Origin: Limnochorda sp. LNt
GTDB lineage: Bacteria > Bacillota > Limnochordia > Limnochordales > Geochordaceae
Assembly: GCF_035593265.1 (NCBI RefSeq)
Contig: NZ_CP141614.1
Coordinates: 1,240,001 to 1,304,000 of the forward strand
Direction of reading: 5' to 3'
Length of the DNA: 64,000 nt
In this document: positions 7,647 through 20,922 of the stretch, in pieces
How positions within the stretch are numbered: position 1 is the first letter of the stretch
Layout of the letters: each line of letters begins with the position of its first letter
Notes under the pieces: model-generated
Told to the model about the DNA's origin: nothing
What the model saw: the letters and a program-made list of their open reading frames with translations, nothing else
Database searches by the model: none
Made by a program: the position numbers and the translations under genes

Positions 7647-10205
7647 GTGGCAGCGCAGGCAGAGCATCGGGAGTCGTTCCCGTCCGGGGGCGCCCACGCG
7701 GTGGCCGATCCCGTCACCCTCGAGGTGCTGGAGTATCCGGCCATCGTGAAGGCGTTGTGCCGGCGCGCGGCCACCCCGATGGGGCAGGAGCGCCTGGAGC
7801 TGGTGGCGCCGACCGCCGATCCCGAGACGGTGCGCCGCCTGCTGGCCGAGACCACCCAGATGCGCGGCCTGCTGGAGCGGGGAGGGGCGACGGCCGCCAT
7901 CCCGCTGGGGGTGCCCGACGTGCGGGCAGCCTTGCGACGGTGCGTAGCCGGCGGCACCCTTTCGGGCCCCGAGCTGGTGCAGGTGGCCGAGGCCATCGAG
8001 GCGGTCGCCGCCTTGCGCGGCTGGGTGGCCGCCGTCGCCGGCGCCGAGGGGCCGGCGCCGCTCTTGGGGCGCTGGTTGTCTCGCCTGGTCGACGCCTCGG
8101 GCGTGGCACGTGGGATCCGGCGGGCCGTCAGCGCCGACGGAGAGGTGGTCGATTCGGCGTCGCCCGAGCTCGCCGCCATCCGGGCCCGGCTGCGGCGTCT
8201 CAACGATCGGATCTACGAGGCCCTCGAGCGCCTGGTCCGCTCGCCGATGGGCCGCAAGGCCCTGCAGGAGCCCATCGTGACGCGCCGGGCCGGTCGCTAC
8301 GTCGTGCCCGTGCGTCAGGAGTGCCGCGACATGGTGCCCGGCATCGTCCACGACGCCTCCTCCAGCGGAGCGACCCTCTTCGTCGAGCCGATGGCGGTGG
8401 TGGAGGCCAACAACGCCCTGCGGGCCGCCCAGGCAGCCGAGCAGGAGGAGATCGAGCGCATCCTGCGCCAGCTATCCGGCGAGGTGGCCGGCGTCGGGGA
8501 GCAGCTGGTCGACGCGCTGGAGGCGGTCGGCGAACTGGACGCCATCGCCAGCCGGGCGCGCCTGGCCATCGACCAGCGCGCCGTGGAGCCCGCCATCAAC
8601 ACCGAGGGGCGTGTCGTGCTGCAAGGCGCACGCCACCCGCTGCTGACGGGCGAGGTGGTGCCCATCGACGTCGAGCTGGGGCGCTCGTTCTGGGTGCTGG
8701 TCATCACCGGCCCCAACACCGGGGGCAAGACCGTCTCGCTCAAGACCGTCGGACTGCTGACGTTGATGGCGCAGTCGGGCCTGCACGTGCCGGCGGAGCC
8801 GGGCAGCGAGCTGGCCGTCTTCGAGCGGGTGCGGGCCGACATCGGCGACCAGCAGAGCGTCACGGAGAGCCTGAGCACCTTCTCGTCGCACCTGCGCCGC
8901 ATCGTGCCCATCCTGCAGGAGGCCGACGACGCGACGCTGGTGCTGCTCGACGAGCTGGGGGCTGGCACCGACCCCGCGGAGGGAGCCGCGCTGGGCTGCG
9001 CCATCCTCGATCATCTGCGGGCCAAGCGGGCGCGTGTGGTCGTCACCACCCACCTGGGCGACCTCAAGGTGCTGGCCCACACGCAGCCCGGGATGGCCAA
9101 CGCCAGCGTAAGTTTCGACCTGGAGACCCTCCGCCCCACCTATCGCCTGGTGCTGGGGGCGCCGGGCCAGAGCCAGGCGCTCGCCATCGCCGCGAGGCTG
9201 GGGATGCCCGAGGCCATCGTGGAGGACGCCCGCCATCGGCTCGGCTCCCAACGAGTCCGCGCCGACCGGATCGTCGAGGAGCTCCACCAGGCCCTCGAGG
9301 CCGCTCGCCAGCGGCTGGCCGAGGCGACGGCCGCCAGGGCCGAGGCCCGGGCTCTGCTGGCCCGGGCCCGCGAGGAGCGGGACCGCCTGCGCGCCCGGCG
9401 CCAGGAGGCCATCGAGCGGGCCCTCGAGCAGGCCAGCCAGCTGGCCCGCCAGGCCCGCCACGAGATCGAGTCCCTGCTGCGGCAGGCCAGGGAGGCTGCG
9501 CAGTCGGAGTCGGCCGCGCAGCGAGTGGTGGACCTGCAGCGCCTGCGCCGCGAGCTGGCTGCCGCGCGGGCCGCCTGGAGCGGCGGGTCCGGGGGTGCTC
9601 GACTCCCTGGGGCCGGCGGGTGGGGTCCGGAGGCCGGTGAGCGCGCGGGCCGGGCCGACGAGCCAGCGGTGGACGCGGGGGCGATGCTCCCCGTCGAGGA
9701 CCCGTCGTCCCTGGCGGCCGGGCAGCGGGTCTGGGTGTTGCCCCTGCAGTCGGTGGGCGTCGTCGTGGAGCCACCCGATGGCCAGGGCCAGGCGACGGTG
9801 CAGGTGGGCTCCGTGCGCACGCGCCTGCCGGTCCATCAGCTGGCGTGGCTCGCCCCGCCCGACGAGAGGGGCACGGCAGCTCCCGGCGGGGCGACGGGCG
9901 CCACGGGCGATCGCCCGACGGGCTCCCCGGGGCGATCGGCCTCCTGGGCCAAGGCCGTCACGATCCGGCCGGAGATCGACCTGCGCGGCCTGACCGCCGA
10001 GGAGGCTCGCGCCGAGCTCGACAAGTACCTGGACGACTGCGTGCTGGCGGGCATCGAGCGGGTCCGCGTCATCCACGGCAAGGGCACGGGGGCCCTGCGC
10101 GACGCCGTGCGCAGCTACCTCCGGGAGAGCCGTCGCATCCGCCGCTTCGCGCCGGCCGGGCCGGCCGAGGGCGGCGACGGGGTGACGGTGGCCGAACTCG
10201 CCTGA
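7647..10205 (+). CDS. mutS2: endonuclease MutS2
   Basis: MutS2 ATPase/endonuclease, which suppresses homologous recombination and, in Bacillus, acts in rescue of collided ribosomes. 852 aa against the usual ~790. The MutS core gives Walker A GPNTGGKTVSLKTVG (about residue 354) and Walker B LVLLDELGAGTDP (about 430). A long charged coiled coil spans roughly residues 540-640. The C-terminal Smr nuclease domain has IDLRGLTAEEA (~776) and the HGKGTGALR motif (~809). A low-complexity Gly/Ala-rich linker (about 650-680) makes it longer than average. It ends 6 nt before the convergent PBP gene. Confidence 0.96.
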   Translation: MAAQAEHRESFPSGGAHAVADPVTLEVLEYPAIVKALCRRAATPMGQERLELVAPTADPETVRRLLAETTQMRGLLERGGATAAIPLGVPDVRAALRRCVAGGTLSGPELVQVAEAIEAVAALRGWVAAVAGAEGPAPLLGRWLSRLVDASGVARGIRRAVSADGEVVDSASPELAAIRARLRRLNDRIYEALERLVRSPMGRKALQEPIVTRRAGRYVVPVRQECRDMVPGIVHDASSSGATLFVEPMAVVEANNALRAAQAAEQEEIERILRQLSGEVAGVGEQLVDALEAVGELDAIASRARLAIDQRAVEPAINTEGRVVLQGARHPLLTGEVVPIDVELGRSFWVLVITGPNTGGKTVSLKTVGLLTLMAQSGLHVPAEPGSELAVFERVRADIGDQQSVTESLSTFSSHLRRIVPILQEADDATLVLLDELGAGTDPAEGAALGCAILDHLRAKRARVVVTTHLGDLKVLAHTQPGMANASVSFDLETLRPTYRLVLGAPGQSQALAIAARLGMPEAIVEDARHRLGSQRVRADRIVEELHQALEAARQRLAEATAARAEARALLARAREERDRLRARRQEAIERALEQASQLARQARHEIESLLRQAREAAQSESAAQRVVDLQRLRRELAAARAAWSGGSGGARLPGAGGWGPEAGERAGRADEPAVDAGAMLPVEDPSSLAAGQRVWVLPLQSVGVVVEPPDGQGQATVQVGSVRTRLPVHQLAWLAPPDERGTAAPGGATGATGDRPTGSPGRSASWAKAVTIRPEIDLRGLTAEEARAELDKYLDDCVLAGIERVRVIHGKGTGALRDAVRSYLRESRRIRRFAPAGPAEGGDGVTVAELA

Positions 10206-10211
10206 GCCCCT

Positions 10212-12326
10212 TCACTCCCGGGAGCCATCCGGCGGGAACAGCCCCTCGAACGGTCGCCGCAGCCAGTCGGGCCACTGGAACCACGACCGCCGGCAGTTGG
10301 GCGAGACCTCCGTGGGCTGCGTGCCCGGGGCGAAGATCTCGAGACGCGTCTGCGACTCGGGGATCCCGCAGTCGGGCGGCGCCAGGAGGCCCGTCTTGGT
10401 GTCGATGCGGACCCCCTCCACGATGCCGGCCGGCTTGGGGAAGTCCCGTGGCGGCAGATTGCGCACGGCGACCTGCATGTAGTCACGCCAGAGCTGGGCG
10501 GCACGGCCGCTGCCGATGTTGGTGCCGTCGGGTAGCCGCATGGGCACCCGCTGCTCGTCGTTGCCCACCCAGACCGCCGTCACCAGATCGGGCGTGAAGC
10601 CCACGAACCAGGCGTTGGTGTAATCCTCGGTGGTACCCGTCTTGCCGGCCACGGGGCGCCCGCCCGGCAACGCAGCGGATCGGCCCGTGCCCCACTGCAC
10701 CACGCCGCGCATCATGTCGGTGACGAGATAGGCGGTGACGTCGGAGACGACCACCTGCTGGCGGGGCTGGGTCTCCTCGAGCACGAGGCCGTTGGCGTCC
10801 TCGATGCGCAGGATGGCTCGCGGCCGGGAGAGGATGCCGCCGTTGGCCAGCACCCCGTAGGCCGCCGCCATCTCCAGCGGCGTCACGCCTCGGGTCAGGC
10901 CGCCCAGCGCCAGGGCCAGGTGGCGGTCATTGGGCTCCCGGGGCGGCTCCACCAGGGTCGTGATGCCCATCTGCTTCATGTACGAGATGACGACGCCCGG
11001 CGTCACCTGCTCCAGCAGCTGGATGGCCACCATGTTGATGGAGTGCTCGAGGGCGGTCCGGATGGTGACGGGCCCTACGAAGCGGCCGTCGTAGTTGGAT
11101 GGCTCCCAGTCGGTGCCGTCCGGCAGGGTGTATTGCAGCGGCTTGTCTTCGATGACGGTGGCCGGGGTCGCGACGCGCCGGTCGATGGCCGCCAGCCAGA
11201 TGAAGGGCTTGATGGCCGAGCCGGGCTGACGGGTGGCCTGTGCGGCCCGGTTGAACTTGTTGCCCTCGCCGCGCCCCCCGACCATGGCCAGGATGTCGCC
11301 CGTGTGGGGGTCCAGGGTGACGATGGCCAGCTGGGGCTGCGGCAGCCCGTTGGCATCGGTGCTGGCCACGGGGAATCGCGCGGCCACCTGCTCGGCGGCC
11401 CGCTGCAGATCGAGGTCGAGGGTGGTGTAGACGCGCAGCCCGCCGCCGAAGATGCGGTCACGGGCCTCGTCGGGCGGGAAGCGCTCGTACAGCTGCTGGA
11501 GCACGTAGTCGACGAAGTACGAGGCCGAGACGTCGCGCCCGTCGTTGCGGCTGACGACGCCCAGGGGCTGCGCCTTGGCCTCGGCCGCCGCCCGGGGGGA
11601 GATGTAGCCCTCTTCCACCATGCGGTCCAGGACGAAGTTGCGCCGCGCCAGCGCCCGCTCGGGGTAGCGGAAGGGATCGTAGTAGTAGGGGCTGCGGGGG
11701 ATGGCCGCCAGGAGGGCGGCCTCCGCCAGCGTCACCTCGCGGATGCTCTTGCCGAAGAAGGTCTGCGCCGCCGCCTCGACGCCATAGGCGCCCGCGCCGA
11801 AGTAGATCTCGTTGAGGTAGGTCTCCAGGATCTCCTCCTTGGTGAAGCGGCGCTCCAGCTCGATGGCCAGGAAGAGCTCCCGTAGCTTGCGCGTCAGCGT
11901 GCGCTCGTGCGAGAGGAACATGATCTTGGCCAGCTGCTGGGTGATGGTGCTGCCACCCTGCACCACCCCACCCTCGCGCAGATCCACCCACAGGGCACGC
12001 AGGATGCCGCGCACGTCGAAGCCCCGGTGCTTCTCGAAGTCGGCGTCCTCCACCGCGATGATGGCTTGCTGCATCACCCGGGGGATCTGGTCGATGCTGA
12101 CGGGCACCCGGTTTTCGATGTAGAGGCTGCGGATGACCCGCCCCTTGCGGTCATAGATGTAAGTCGTCTGGTGCGGCCGGTAGCGCAGGTCCTCCAGATC
12201 CGGGGTCGCCCGCACCAGCGCCGCGACGGCCCCTGCCACCGCTCCGAGGGTGGATGCCGCGACGATGGCCAGGACCACCACCATCCATCGCCGCACGGAG
12301 CGGCCGGCCCGTGTCGTCACTCCCAT
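10212..12326 (-). CDS. class A penicillin-binding protein (PBP1)
   Basis: Bifunctional peptidoglycan glycosyltransferase/transpeptidase, 704 aa. An N-terminal membrane anchor (WMVVVLAIVAASTLGAVAGA) leads into a GT51 domain with the catalytic-Glu motif AVEDADFEKHRGFD and QGGSTITQQLAK. The transpeptidase domain has the serine motif SAIKPF (near residue 368), an SxN (SIN) motif, and KTGTTEDYTNAWFVG (near 558). The order matches PBP1A/PBP2c-type enzymes of Bacillota. It is transcribed toward mutS2; the close convergent ends leave no room for a separate terminator. Confidence 0.96.
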   Translation of the reverse strand: MGVTTRAGRSVRRWMVVVLAIVAASTLGAVAGAVAALVRATPDLEDLRYRPHQTTYIYDRKGRVIRSLYIENRVPVSIDQIPRVMQQAIIAVEDADFEKHRGFDVRGILRALWVDLREGGVVQGGSTITQQLAKIMFLSHERTLTRKLRELFLAIELERRFTKEEILETYLNEIYFGAGAYGVEAAAQTFFGKSIREVTLAEAALLAAIPRSPYYYDPFRYPERALARRNFVLDRMVEEGYISPRAAAEAKAQPLGVVSRNDGRDVSASYFVDYVLQQLYERFPPDEARDRIFGGGLRVYTTLDLDLQRAAEQVAARFPVASTDANGLPQPQLAIVTLDPHTGDILAMVGGRGEGNKFNRAAQATRQPGSAIKPFIWLAAIDRRVATPATVIEDKPLQYTLPDGTDWEPSNYDGRFVGPVTIRTALEHSINMVAIQLLEQVTPGVVISYMKQMGITTLVEPPREPNDRHLALALGGLTRGVTPLEMAAAYGVLANGGILSRPRAILRIEDANGLVLEETQPRQQVVVSDVTAYLVTDMMRGVVQWGTGRSAALPGGRPVAGKTGTTEDYTNAWFVGFTPDLVTAVWVGNDEQRVPMRLPDGTNIGSGRAAQLWRDYMQVAVRNLPPRDFPKPAGIVEGVRIDTKTGLLAPPDCGIPESQTRLEIFAPGTQPTEVSPNCRRSWFQWPDWLRRPFEGLFPPDGSRE

Positions 12327-12500
12327 CGACTCCCTCCGCAGCCAGGCCCATCACAGTACGTCGGCGACGGCGGCGGGCATCTGGCCGTCTCCGGGGGTGC
12401 GCCGGCGGGGCCTGGTCGCCTCCAGGCCCGTCTGCCAGGCCGCCGCGCTCCGATCATATGCTGAGGCCGGCGGCCGACGGCAAGCGGCCCACCGGGGGCA

Positions 12501-13175
12501 ATGGGAAGGATGCTGACCCGTCGCAGAAGCCTTCGCACGGCAGCGGGGTGGCTCCTGCTGGCCACCGCTCTGCTCGCGGCGGCCACGGGCTGGCTTCTCG
12601 AGACGAGCCTGGGGCCCAGCATCGACCGGTGGGCCGTGCACCGCATGACGTTGATGGCCACGGGCGTGGTCGCCGAGGCAGCCGAGCAGATGAGCGCCGC
12701 GACGGGGACGGCGCCCCTCGTCGCGTACCGGCAGGGCAGCCAGGGCGAGATCGTGGGGATCGAGTACAACTGGCTGATCATCAATGGCTTGCTGGCCCGC
12801 ACCGCGCAGGTGCTGGAGCAGCGCCTGCGGGAGCTGACCATCACCGACGCGACGGTGCCGCTGGGCGAGATCACGGGCTTGCGGCTCTTCGGCGGCCGGG
12901 GCCCCATGCTGCCCGTGCGGTTCGTCAGCGTCGGGGCCTTCACCGTCGAGCCTTACAGCGAGTTCGTCGAGGCGGGGGTCAACCAGACGCTGCACCGCAT
13001 CGGGGTGGACCTGTCGGTGAGGGTGGCGGTGGTCGCCCCGTTCGTGCGCGACGAGGTGGCCGTGCGGGCCAGGGTGCCCGTCCTCGAGATGCAGGTCGTG
13101 GGGCGGGTGCCCCAGTTCTTGCTCCAGGCGAGCCAGGAGTTGCTGCGGCGAGGGCCAGGTGGGCAGCCGCCGTGA
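12501..13175 (+). CDS. yunB: sporulation protein YunB
   Basis: YunB-family protein, made in the Bacillus subtilis mother cell and needed for normal sporulation; its biochemistry is unknown. 224 aa with one N-terminal membrane span (AGWLLLATALLAAATGWLL). The family pattern is clear: GEIVGIEYNWLIINGLL, the PLGEITGLRLFGGRGP block, and FVEAGVNQTLHRIGVDLSV. ATG 12501 and ATG 12510 are both possible starts; the G-rich stretch at 12494-12499 fits 12510 better by spacing. It ends just before the rRNA operon promoter. Confidence 0.9.
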   Translation: MGRMLTRRRSLRTAAGWLLLATALLAAATGWLLETSLGPSIDRWAVHRMTLMATGVVAEAAEQMSAATGTAPLVAYRQGSQGEIVGIEYNWLIINGLLARTAQVLEQRLRELTITDATVPLGEITGLRLFGGRGPMLPVRFVSVGAFTVEPYSEFVEAGVNQTLHRIGVDLSVRVAVVAPFVRDEVAVRARVPVLEMQVVGRVPQFLLQASQELLRRGPGGQPP

Positions 13176-13236
13176 AGCCCGCCGTACGGCGATGACGGCC
13201 TCGGGAGCGACCCGAGCGGATCGGTGGCGGTCGCGG

Positions 13237-13265
13237 TTGACACGGGAGGGGTGACCGGCTAGAAT
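13237..13265 (+). promoter_or_regulatory. rRNA operon promoter
   Basis: A perfect TTGACA (13237-13242), a 17-bp spacer and TAGAAT (13260-13265) lie about 320 nt before 16S. Transcription would begin near 13272, leaving a leader of ~315 nt (13272-13587) with no gene, which carries the left arm of the 16S processing stem. Confidence 0.85.
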
Positions 13266-13380
13266 AGCGCTTGCGACGGCCACAGGAGAGTGGCTGCAGC
13301 TCGCGGTGCCTTCCGGATCGGTGGGCGGCCACCCGACTCGAGCAGGCGGGGGCGACCTGTCCGGAGGGAGCCGCTGGCTC

Positions 13381-13407
13381 GGATCCTTGACAACTAAACA
13401 GTGAGCC
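13381..13407 (+). other. left arm of the 16S processing stem (right arm 15200-15226)
   Basis: Bases 13381-13407 pair with 15200-15226 over 27 positions, with one C-C mismatch and one G-U pair, bringing the two ends of pre-16S together. Such stems are RNase III substrates. Seen by direct comparison of the two arms. Confidence 0.85.
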
Positions 13408-13587
13408 GGACGCGAGGCGGGCCGAGGGAGGGTCAGCCTGGCGGTCGGTGGCGGGCCCAGGCCGAGGAGGTCTGGTGATTCCGGAGCCAGGGTCTGGGAG
13501 TCGACGGTCGAGGGCTTGGCGCTGGTGCGGCGGGGCCAGCCTGCGGGCGGATGCCGGTGGGGGCCTGGCCGTGCTGGTGCGAGGCTT

Positions 13588-15134
<1,547 letters not shown>

Positions 15135-15250
15135 AGCGCACGACTCCCCTCCCCCACCGATGACCAGGTTCGCTCAACCTCGAGTCAGTCTCCGCAAAAG
15201 GCTCACTGTTTAGTTCTCAGGGATCCGGGCCTCGCGCGTGGATCCGTGAT

Positions 15251-15327
15251 GGGCCTATAGCTCAGGCGGCTAGAGCGCACCCCTGATAAGGGTGAGGTCG
15301 GTGGTTCGAGTCCACCTGGGCCCACCA
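15251..15327 (+). tRNA. tRNA-Ile (GAU)
   Basis: 77 nt with all cloverleaf arms: acceptor GGGCCTA paired near the 3' end, anticodon GAT at 15285-15287, T-loop GGTTCGAGTCC, and an encoded CCA. It sits in the 16S-23S spacer, the classic place for tRNA-Ile. Confidence 0.97.
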
Positions 15328-15347
15328 TCGCCGTCCGGCTGCACCGT

Positions 15348-15423
15348 GGGGATGTAGCTCAGCTGGGAGAGCGCCTGCTTTGCAAGCAGGAGGTCGGCGG
15401 TTCGAGCCCGCTCATCTCCACCA
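15348..15423 (+). tRNA. tRNA-Ala (UGC)
   Basis: 76 nt, acceptor GGGGATG, anticodon TGC at 15381-15383, T-loop GGTTCGAGCCC, CCA encoded. Follows tRNA-Ile by 20 nt in the rRNA spacer. Confidence 0.97.
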
Positions 15424-15474
15424 GCCGAGGCCGTCGTAGGCGGCGGCAAGGCCGCACGGCCCCGAGAGGGAGCC

Positions 15475-15497
15475 GGCACCTTGAAAACTGCACAGCG
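15475..15497 (+). other. left arm of the 23S processing stem (right arm 18607-18629)
   Basis: Bases 15475-15497 are complementary to 18607-18629 over 23 positions with two G-U/A-C type deviations. Further pairing continues inward (about 15501-15520 with 18590-18606). This stem joins the ends of pre-23S for RNase III-type cleavage. Confidence 0.82.
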
Positions 15498-15547
15498 AAA
15501 TGTGAAGCGACGAGCGCCTGAGAAGGCAGAAGCCGAGCCGAGGGCGT

Positions 15548-18565
<3,018 letters not shown>

Positions 18566-18649
18566 GCGCCCGACTCGGCCGCCTCAAAAGGCGCCTCGCT
18601 TCCAAACGCTGTGCAGTTTTCAGGGCGCCGGCCCACCCGGCGCCAGCGT

Positions 18650-18768
18650 TCCCGGTGGCCATGGCGGAGGGGTCCCACCCGTTCCCATGCCGAACACGGA
18701 AGTGAAAACCTCCAGCGCCTAGGGTACTGTGGGGGCCACCCCACGGGAGAGCGGGTCGCCGCCGGGAC
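18650..18768 (+). rRNA. rrf: 5S ribosomal RNA
   Basis: About 119 nt. The terminal helix pairs TCCCGGTGGC (18650 on) with GCCGCCGGGA (ending near 18767). Internal landmarks CCCGTTCCCATGCCGAACACGG and AGGGTACTG are present. It is the last gene of the rRNA operon; its 3' part and the flanking DNA recur at 54.2-54.4 kb. Confidence 0.95.
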
Positions 18769-18782
18769 ACCCTTGCGACGAG

Positions 18783-18842
18783 GTCACGGCCTCGATCCCC
18801 GATGGATCCCGCCAAGCCGGGATCCGGGGTCGAGGCCGTGAC
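18783..18842 (+). terminator. hairpin after 5S, probable rRNA operon terminator and repeat copy 1
   Basis: A long inverted repeat: GTCACGGCCTCGA at 18783 pairs with TCGAGGCCGTGAC ending at 18842, with further pairing in the loop. Only a weak T-rich tail (CGCTTGTGTG) follows, so termination is likely but not certain. Very similar hairpins occur at 25212-25271 and 54312-54371. Confidence 0.65.
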
Positions 18843-19291
18843 GCTTGTGTGTCACCCCGTGGCCAGGCGTGGACCTCGGCGTCGTTGCCGTGGTCGGCAA
18901 GGGACTCGGGTTCACGGGCCTCTCCTACCAATGTGTGCCAGATGCGAATCGCCACCACCGTCCCGCCGTCTCCAGGGCCTGGAGGACGGCTTGGGCGTCA
19001 GCTTCCCCGGGGCCGCCACCGGCGTAGGGGTGTTGCTCCTCGCGTCGCTCCTCCTGGGGTCGACGGTGGCCGCCCTGCCCAATGCCATGGGGCTCATAGC
19101 CCGCCACGCCCGGCCAGCTCGCGGCACGACCCGCTCCGAACGGCCGACAGCCGGGCCGGGGGGTACTGAGCGGGGAGGTGGTTGGCGTGGGATCGCCCCC
19201 GCAACCGGAGCGGGTTCCGGCCCGAACGCCGGAAGCAAGGGGGATGGTGCACGCCGCTCGTGGGACATACCATCCGCAAAGCGGCCCTCTT
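18843..19291. other. gap with no recognisable gene
   Basis: About 450 nt downstream of the rRNA operon. Short frames exist on both strands, but none has a domain, a convincing ribosome site plus conserved-looking protein, or a match to other parts of the window. I see no RNA gene here. Confidence 0.5.
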
Positions 19292-19399
19292 TCAGAAGCT
19301 CACGCCCAGGCCGCGCACGATGCCCAGCCCGGAGCCCATGCGGAGTCCGCCCCAGCCCCGCGTGCGGTCGGTCAGGGGATAGGTGGCGCCCCCGCTCAT
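19292..19399 (-). CDS. possible 35-aa small protein, unknown
   Basis: ATG at 19399 opens a 35-codon frame rich in Gly and Arg (GGATYPLTDRTRGWGGLRMG and a GLGIVRGLGVSF tail). It starts 9 nt after the stop of the small hydrophobic frame at 19409-19498, so the two could be one transcript. The pair may also be the two ends of a longer gene after an internal deletion. No family recognised; weak evidence. Confidence 0.25.
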   Translation of the reverse strand: MSGGATYPLTDRTRGWGGLRMGSGLGIVRGLGVSF

Positions 19400-19408
19400 G
19401 TGTCGGCT

Positions 19409-19498
19409 TTAGCGGCCTTCCCGAGCGTCGGCCCCCGGTGCCAGGGCTACGGCCACCAGCAGAGCGGCCGCGATGGCCACGCCGATTCCCATGCGCAC
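19409..19498 (-). CDS. possible 29-aa hydrophobic peptide, unknown
   Basis: GTG at 19498 with GGAGG about 10 nt upstream opens a 29-codon frame containing one hydrophobic stretch (GIGVAIAAALLVAVALAPGA) and a short charged end. It looks like a signal peptide or single membrane span. Nothing else identifies it. It could be a true small membrane protein or the N-terminus of a lost secreted protein. Confidence 0.28.
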   Translation of the reverse strand: MRMGIGVAIAAALLVAVALAPGADAREGR

Positions 19499-19605
19499 CG
19501 GTACGACTCCTCCCTTCGCGCCGTTGCCTGTTCGACGCGCCGGGCTTGCGTCCTGGGGGCCGGCTCCTCCTGCCGTTCGGAAAATGCAGGTGCCATCGAC
19601 TCTGA

Positions 19606-20001
19606 CTACCAAATCGTTTCAACGTGGGGATATGATCGAATCCGGTGGTCCTTGGTCACCAGCGGGGCACCGATGGTAAGCGCTGTGGCGATGATGATGC
19701 GGTCAGCGGGGTCAGGGTGAAGCGAACCGGGTAGCCGGACCGACTTCATGGCGATGGCGTTGTTAACGGGAACGAAACGAATAAACGGCAAGGCTTCGCA
19801 ATACGCCACCCAATCTTCGACACCCAGGGTGAGGCGCAACCGGTCTCGTTGTACCAACAGCACCACTTCCCACACACTGATGGAGGAAATGTACAGCGCC
19901 CCGGCCTCGACAGCTTGGTCCGCCGCCTCTCTGGCCTTCGGAGAAAGCTGGTCGGGACTGCTCACCCACCACACCCATGCGTGAGTATCCAGGACGATCA
20001 C
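19606..20001 (-). CDS. PIN-domain toxin, VapC family
   Basis: Probable ribonuclease toxin, 131 aa. PIN acidic residues are visible: the N-terminal VLDTHAWVWW motif, the Glu in ISSISVWEVVLL, and the C-terminal HPDPADRIIIATALTIGAPLVTKD block. Start GTG 20001 overlaps the stop of the upstream antitoxin gene as GTGA, a standard coupling in toxin-antitoxin operons. Target RNA cannot be predicted from sequence. Confidence 0.9.
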   Translation of the reverse strand: MIVLDTHAWVWWVSSPDQLSPKAREAADQAVEAGALYISSISVWEVVLLVQRDRLRLTLGVEDWVAYCEALPFIRFVPVNNAIAMKSVRLPGSLHPDPADRIIIATALTIGAPLVTKDHRIRSYPHVETIW

Positions 20002-20231
20002 CGAAGAACCTCCCACTCGTCGACGGCAACCGGTTCGGTTGGGTCACGGAATTCGACGACCGAACCGCGCAGGATACGCAGGATTTCCGCGGCGTCAGGA
20101 TTGTACGGGAGGACGCGCAGCACCGGCTTGCCGCGATCGGTGATCACAATAGGCTGCCCCGTCTTCTGAACCTTACGTAGGTACTCCAGGGCTCGGGCCT
20201 TGAATTCGGCCTTGGAGACCCGTTCTTCCAC
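19998..20231 (-). CDS. antitoxin, Phd/YefM family
   Basis: 77-aa antitoxin partner of the PIN toxin. The N-terminal Phd/YefM fold is clear (VSKAEFKARALEYLRKVQK, then GQPIVITDRGKPVLRVLPY), followed by a toxin-binding C-terminal tail. GTG 20231 has GAGGAGG 8 nt upstream, which decides it over the longer frame from 20249. Such antitoxins normally repress their own promoter together with the toxin. Confidence 0.88.
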   Translation of the reverse strand: MEERVSKAEFKARALEYLRKVQKTGQPIVITDRGKPVLRVLPYNPDAAEILRILRGSVVEFRDPTEPVAVDEWEVLR

Positions 20232-20262
20232 CGCTCCCAGCCTCCTCAACAGGACTATGGTC

Positions 20263-20291
20263 AGTGTACCTGGTCACCCTTGGGAAAGCAA
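20263..20291 (-). promoter_or_regulatory. promoter of the PIN toxin-antitoxin operon
   Basis: On the minus strand, TTGCTT (20291-20286), a 17-bp spacer and TACACT (20268-20263), about 30 nt before the antitoxin start. Confidence 0.5.
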
Positions 20292-20437
20292 GCCGGGCCA
20301 TGAAGGGAAACTTGGCACTGCATCGGTCGTGTTAACTGCATCGACGCTCCCGTGCCGCGAGGGCAGTCAAGCGCCTCCGGAAAGGGGATCGGCGATGCGC
20401 CCTCCTGCCATGGCTGCTGACCGGGTGCCCGACGCCG

Positions 20438-20866
20438 GTGCGCCGGCAGCGCCGCGTCAGGGCGGGCGTGTCGAGCCCGTACTACGCGTGGAGGCCCCTG
20501 GAGGCCGCCCTGGGCCGCCTGCCTTTCGGCGCACAGCTGGCGCTGCTCGCCCCCACCGCGATGATGGCCCTTTGGGCAGGGATGCCAATCATCGCCCGGG
20601 TGGGCCTGTCGGAGCAGTTCTCGACCATGGGAGCGCTGGCGGGCATATGGGTCGGCAACCTGTCGGAGGAGCGGCTGGTGCGCGCGGAGCGAGCAGATGG
20701 GCTCGGGCGGCAGGTGCTCAACTGCCTGTACGGCCTGATCCTTGTCTTCGCGGTGTGCTTTGCGCTGAAGGCAGCGATGCTGGCCGGGGAACGGGCAACC
20801 TACATCCGGTACATCGGCGTCGGCACGGGTGTGCCGGGTCAGCTCACCATGTCAGGTAGGCCTTGA
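20438..20866 (+). pseudogene. C-terminal remnant of a PAP2-type membrane phosphatase
   Basis: An open frame of 142 codons carrying only the last membrane segments of a PAP2-family lipid phosphatase-like protein: LGRLPFGAQLALLAPTAMM, a GIWVGNLSEERLVR motif and a final segment LNCLYGLILVFAVCFALKAA. The catalytic motifs of PAP2 (KxxxxxxRP, PSGH, SRxxxxxHxxxD) are absent and the sequence before 20438 does not supply them. I infer a 5'-truncated gene. The family call rests on recalled similarity of the tail only. Confidence 0.45.
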
Positions 20867-20922
20867 CCTCGAGGGCAACCGTACAGATGGTATACGTATA
20901 CTCAGCTCGGGAGGGGAAACCC

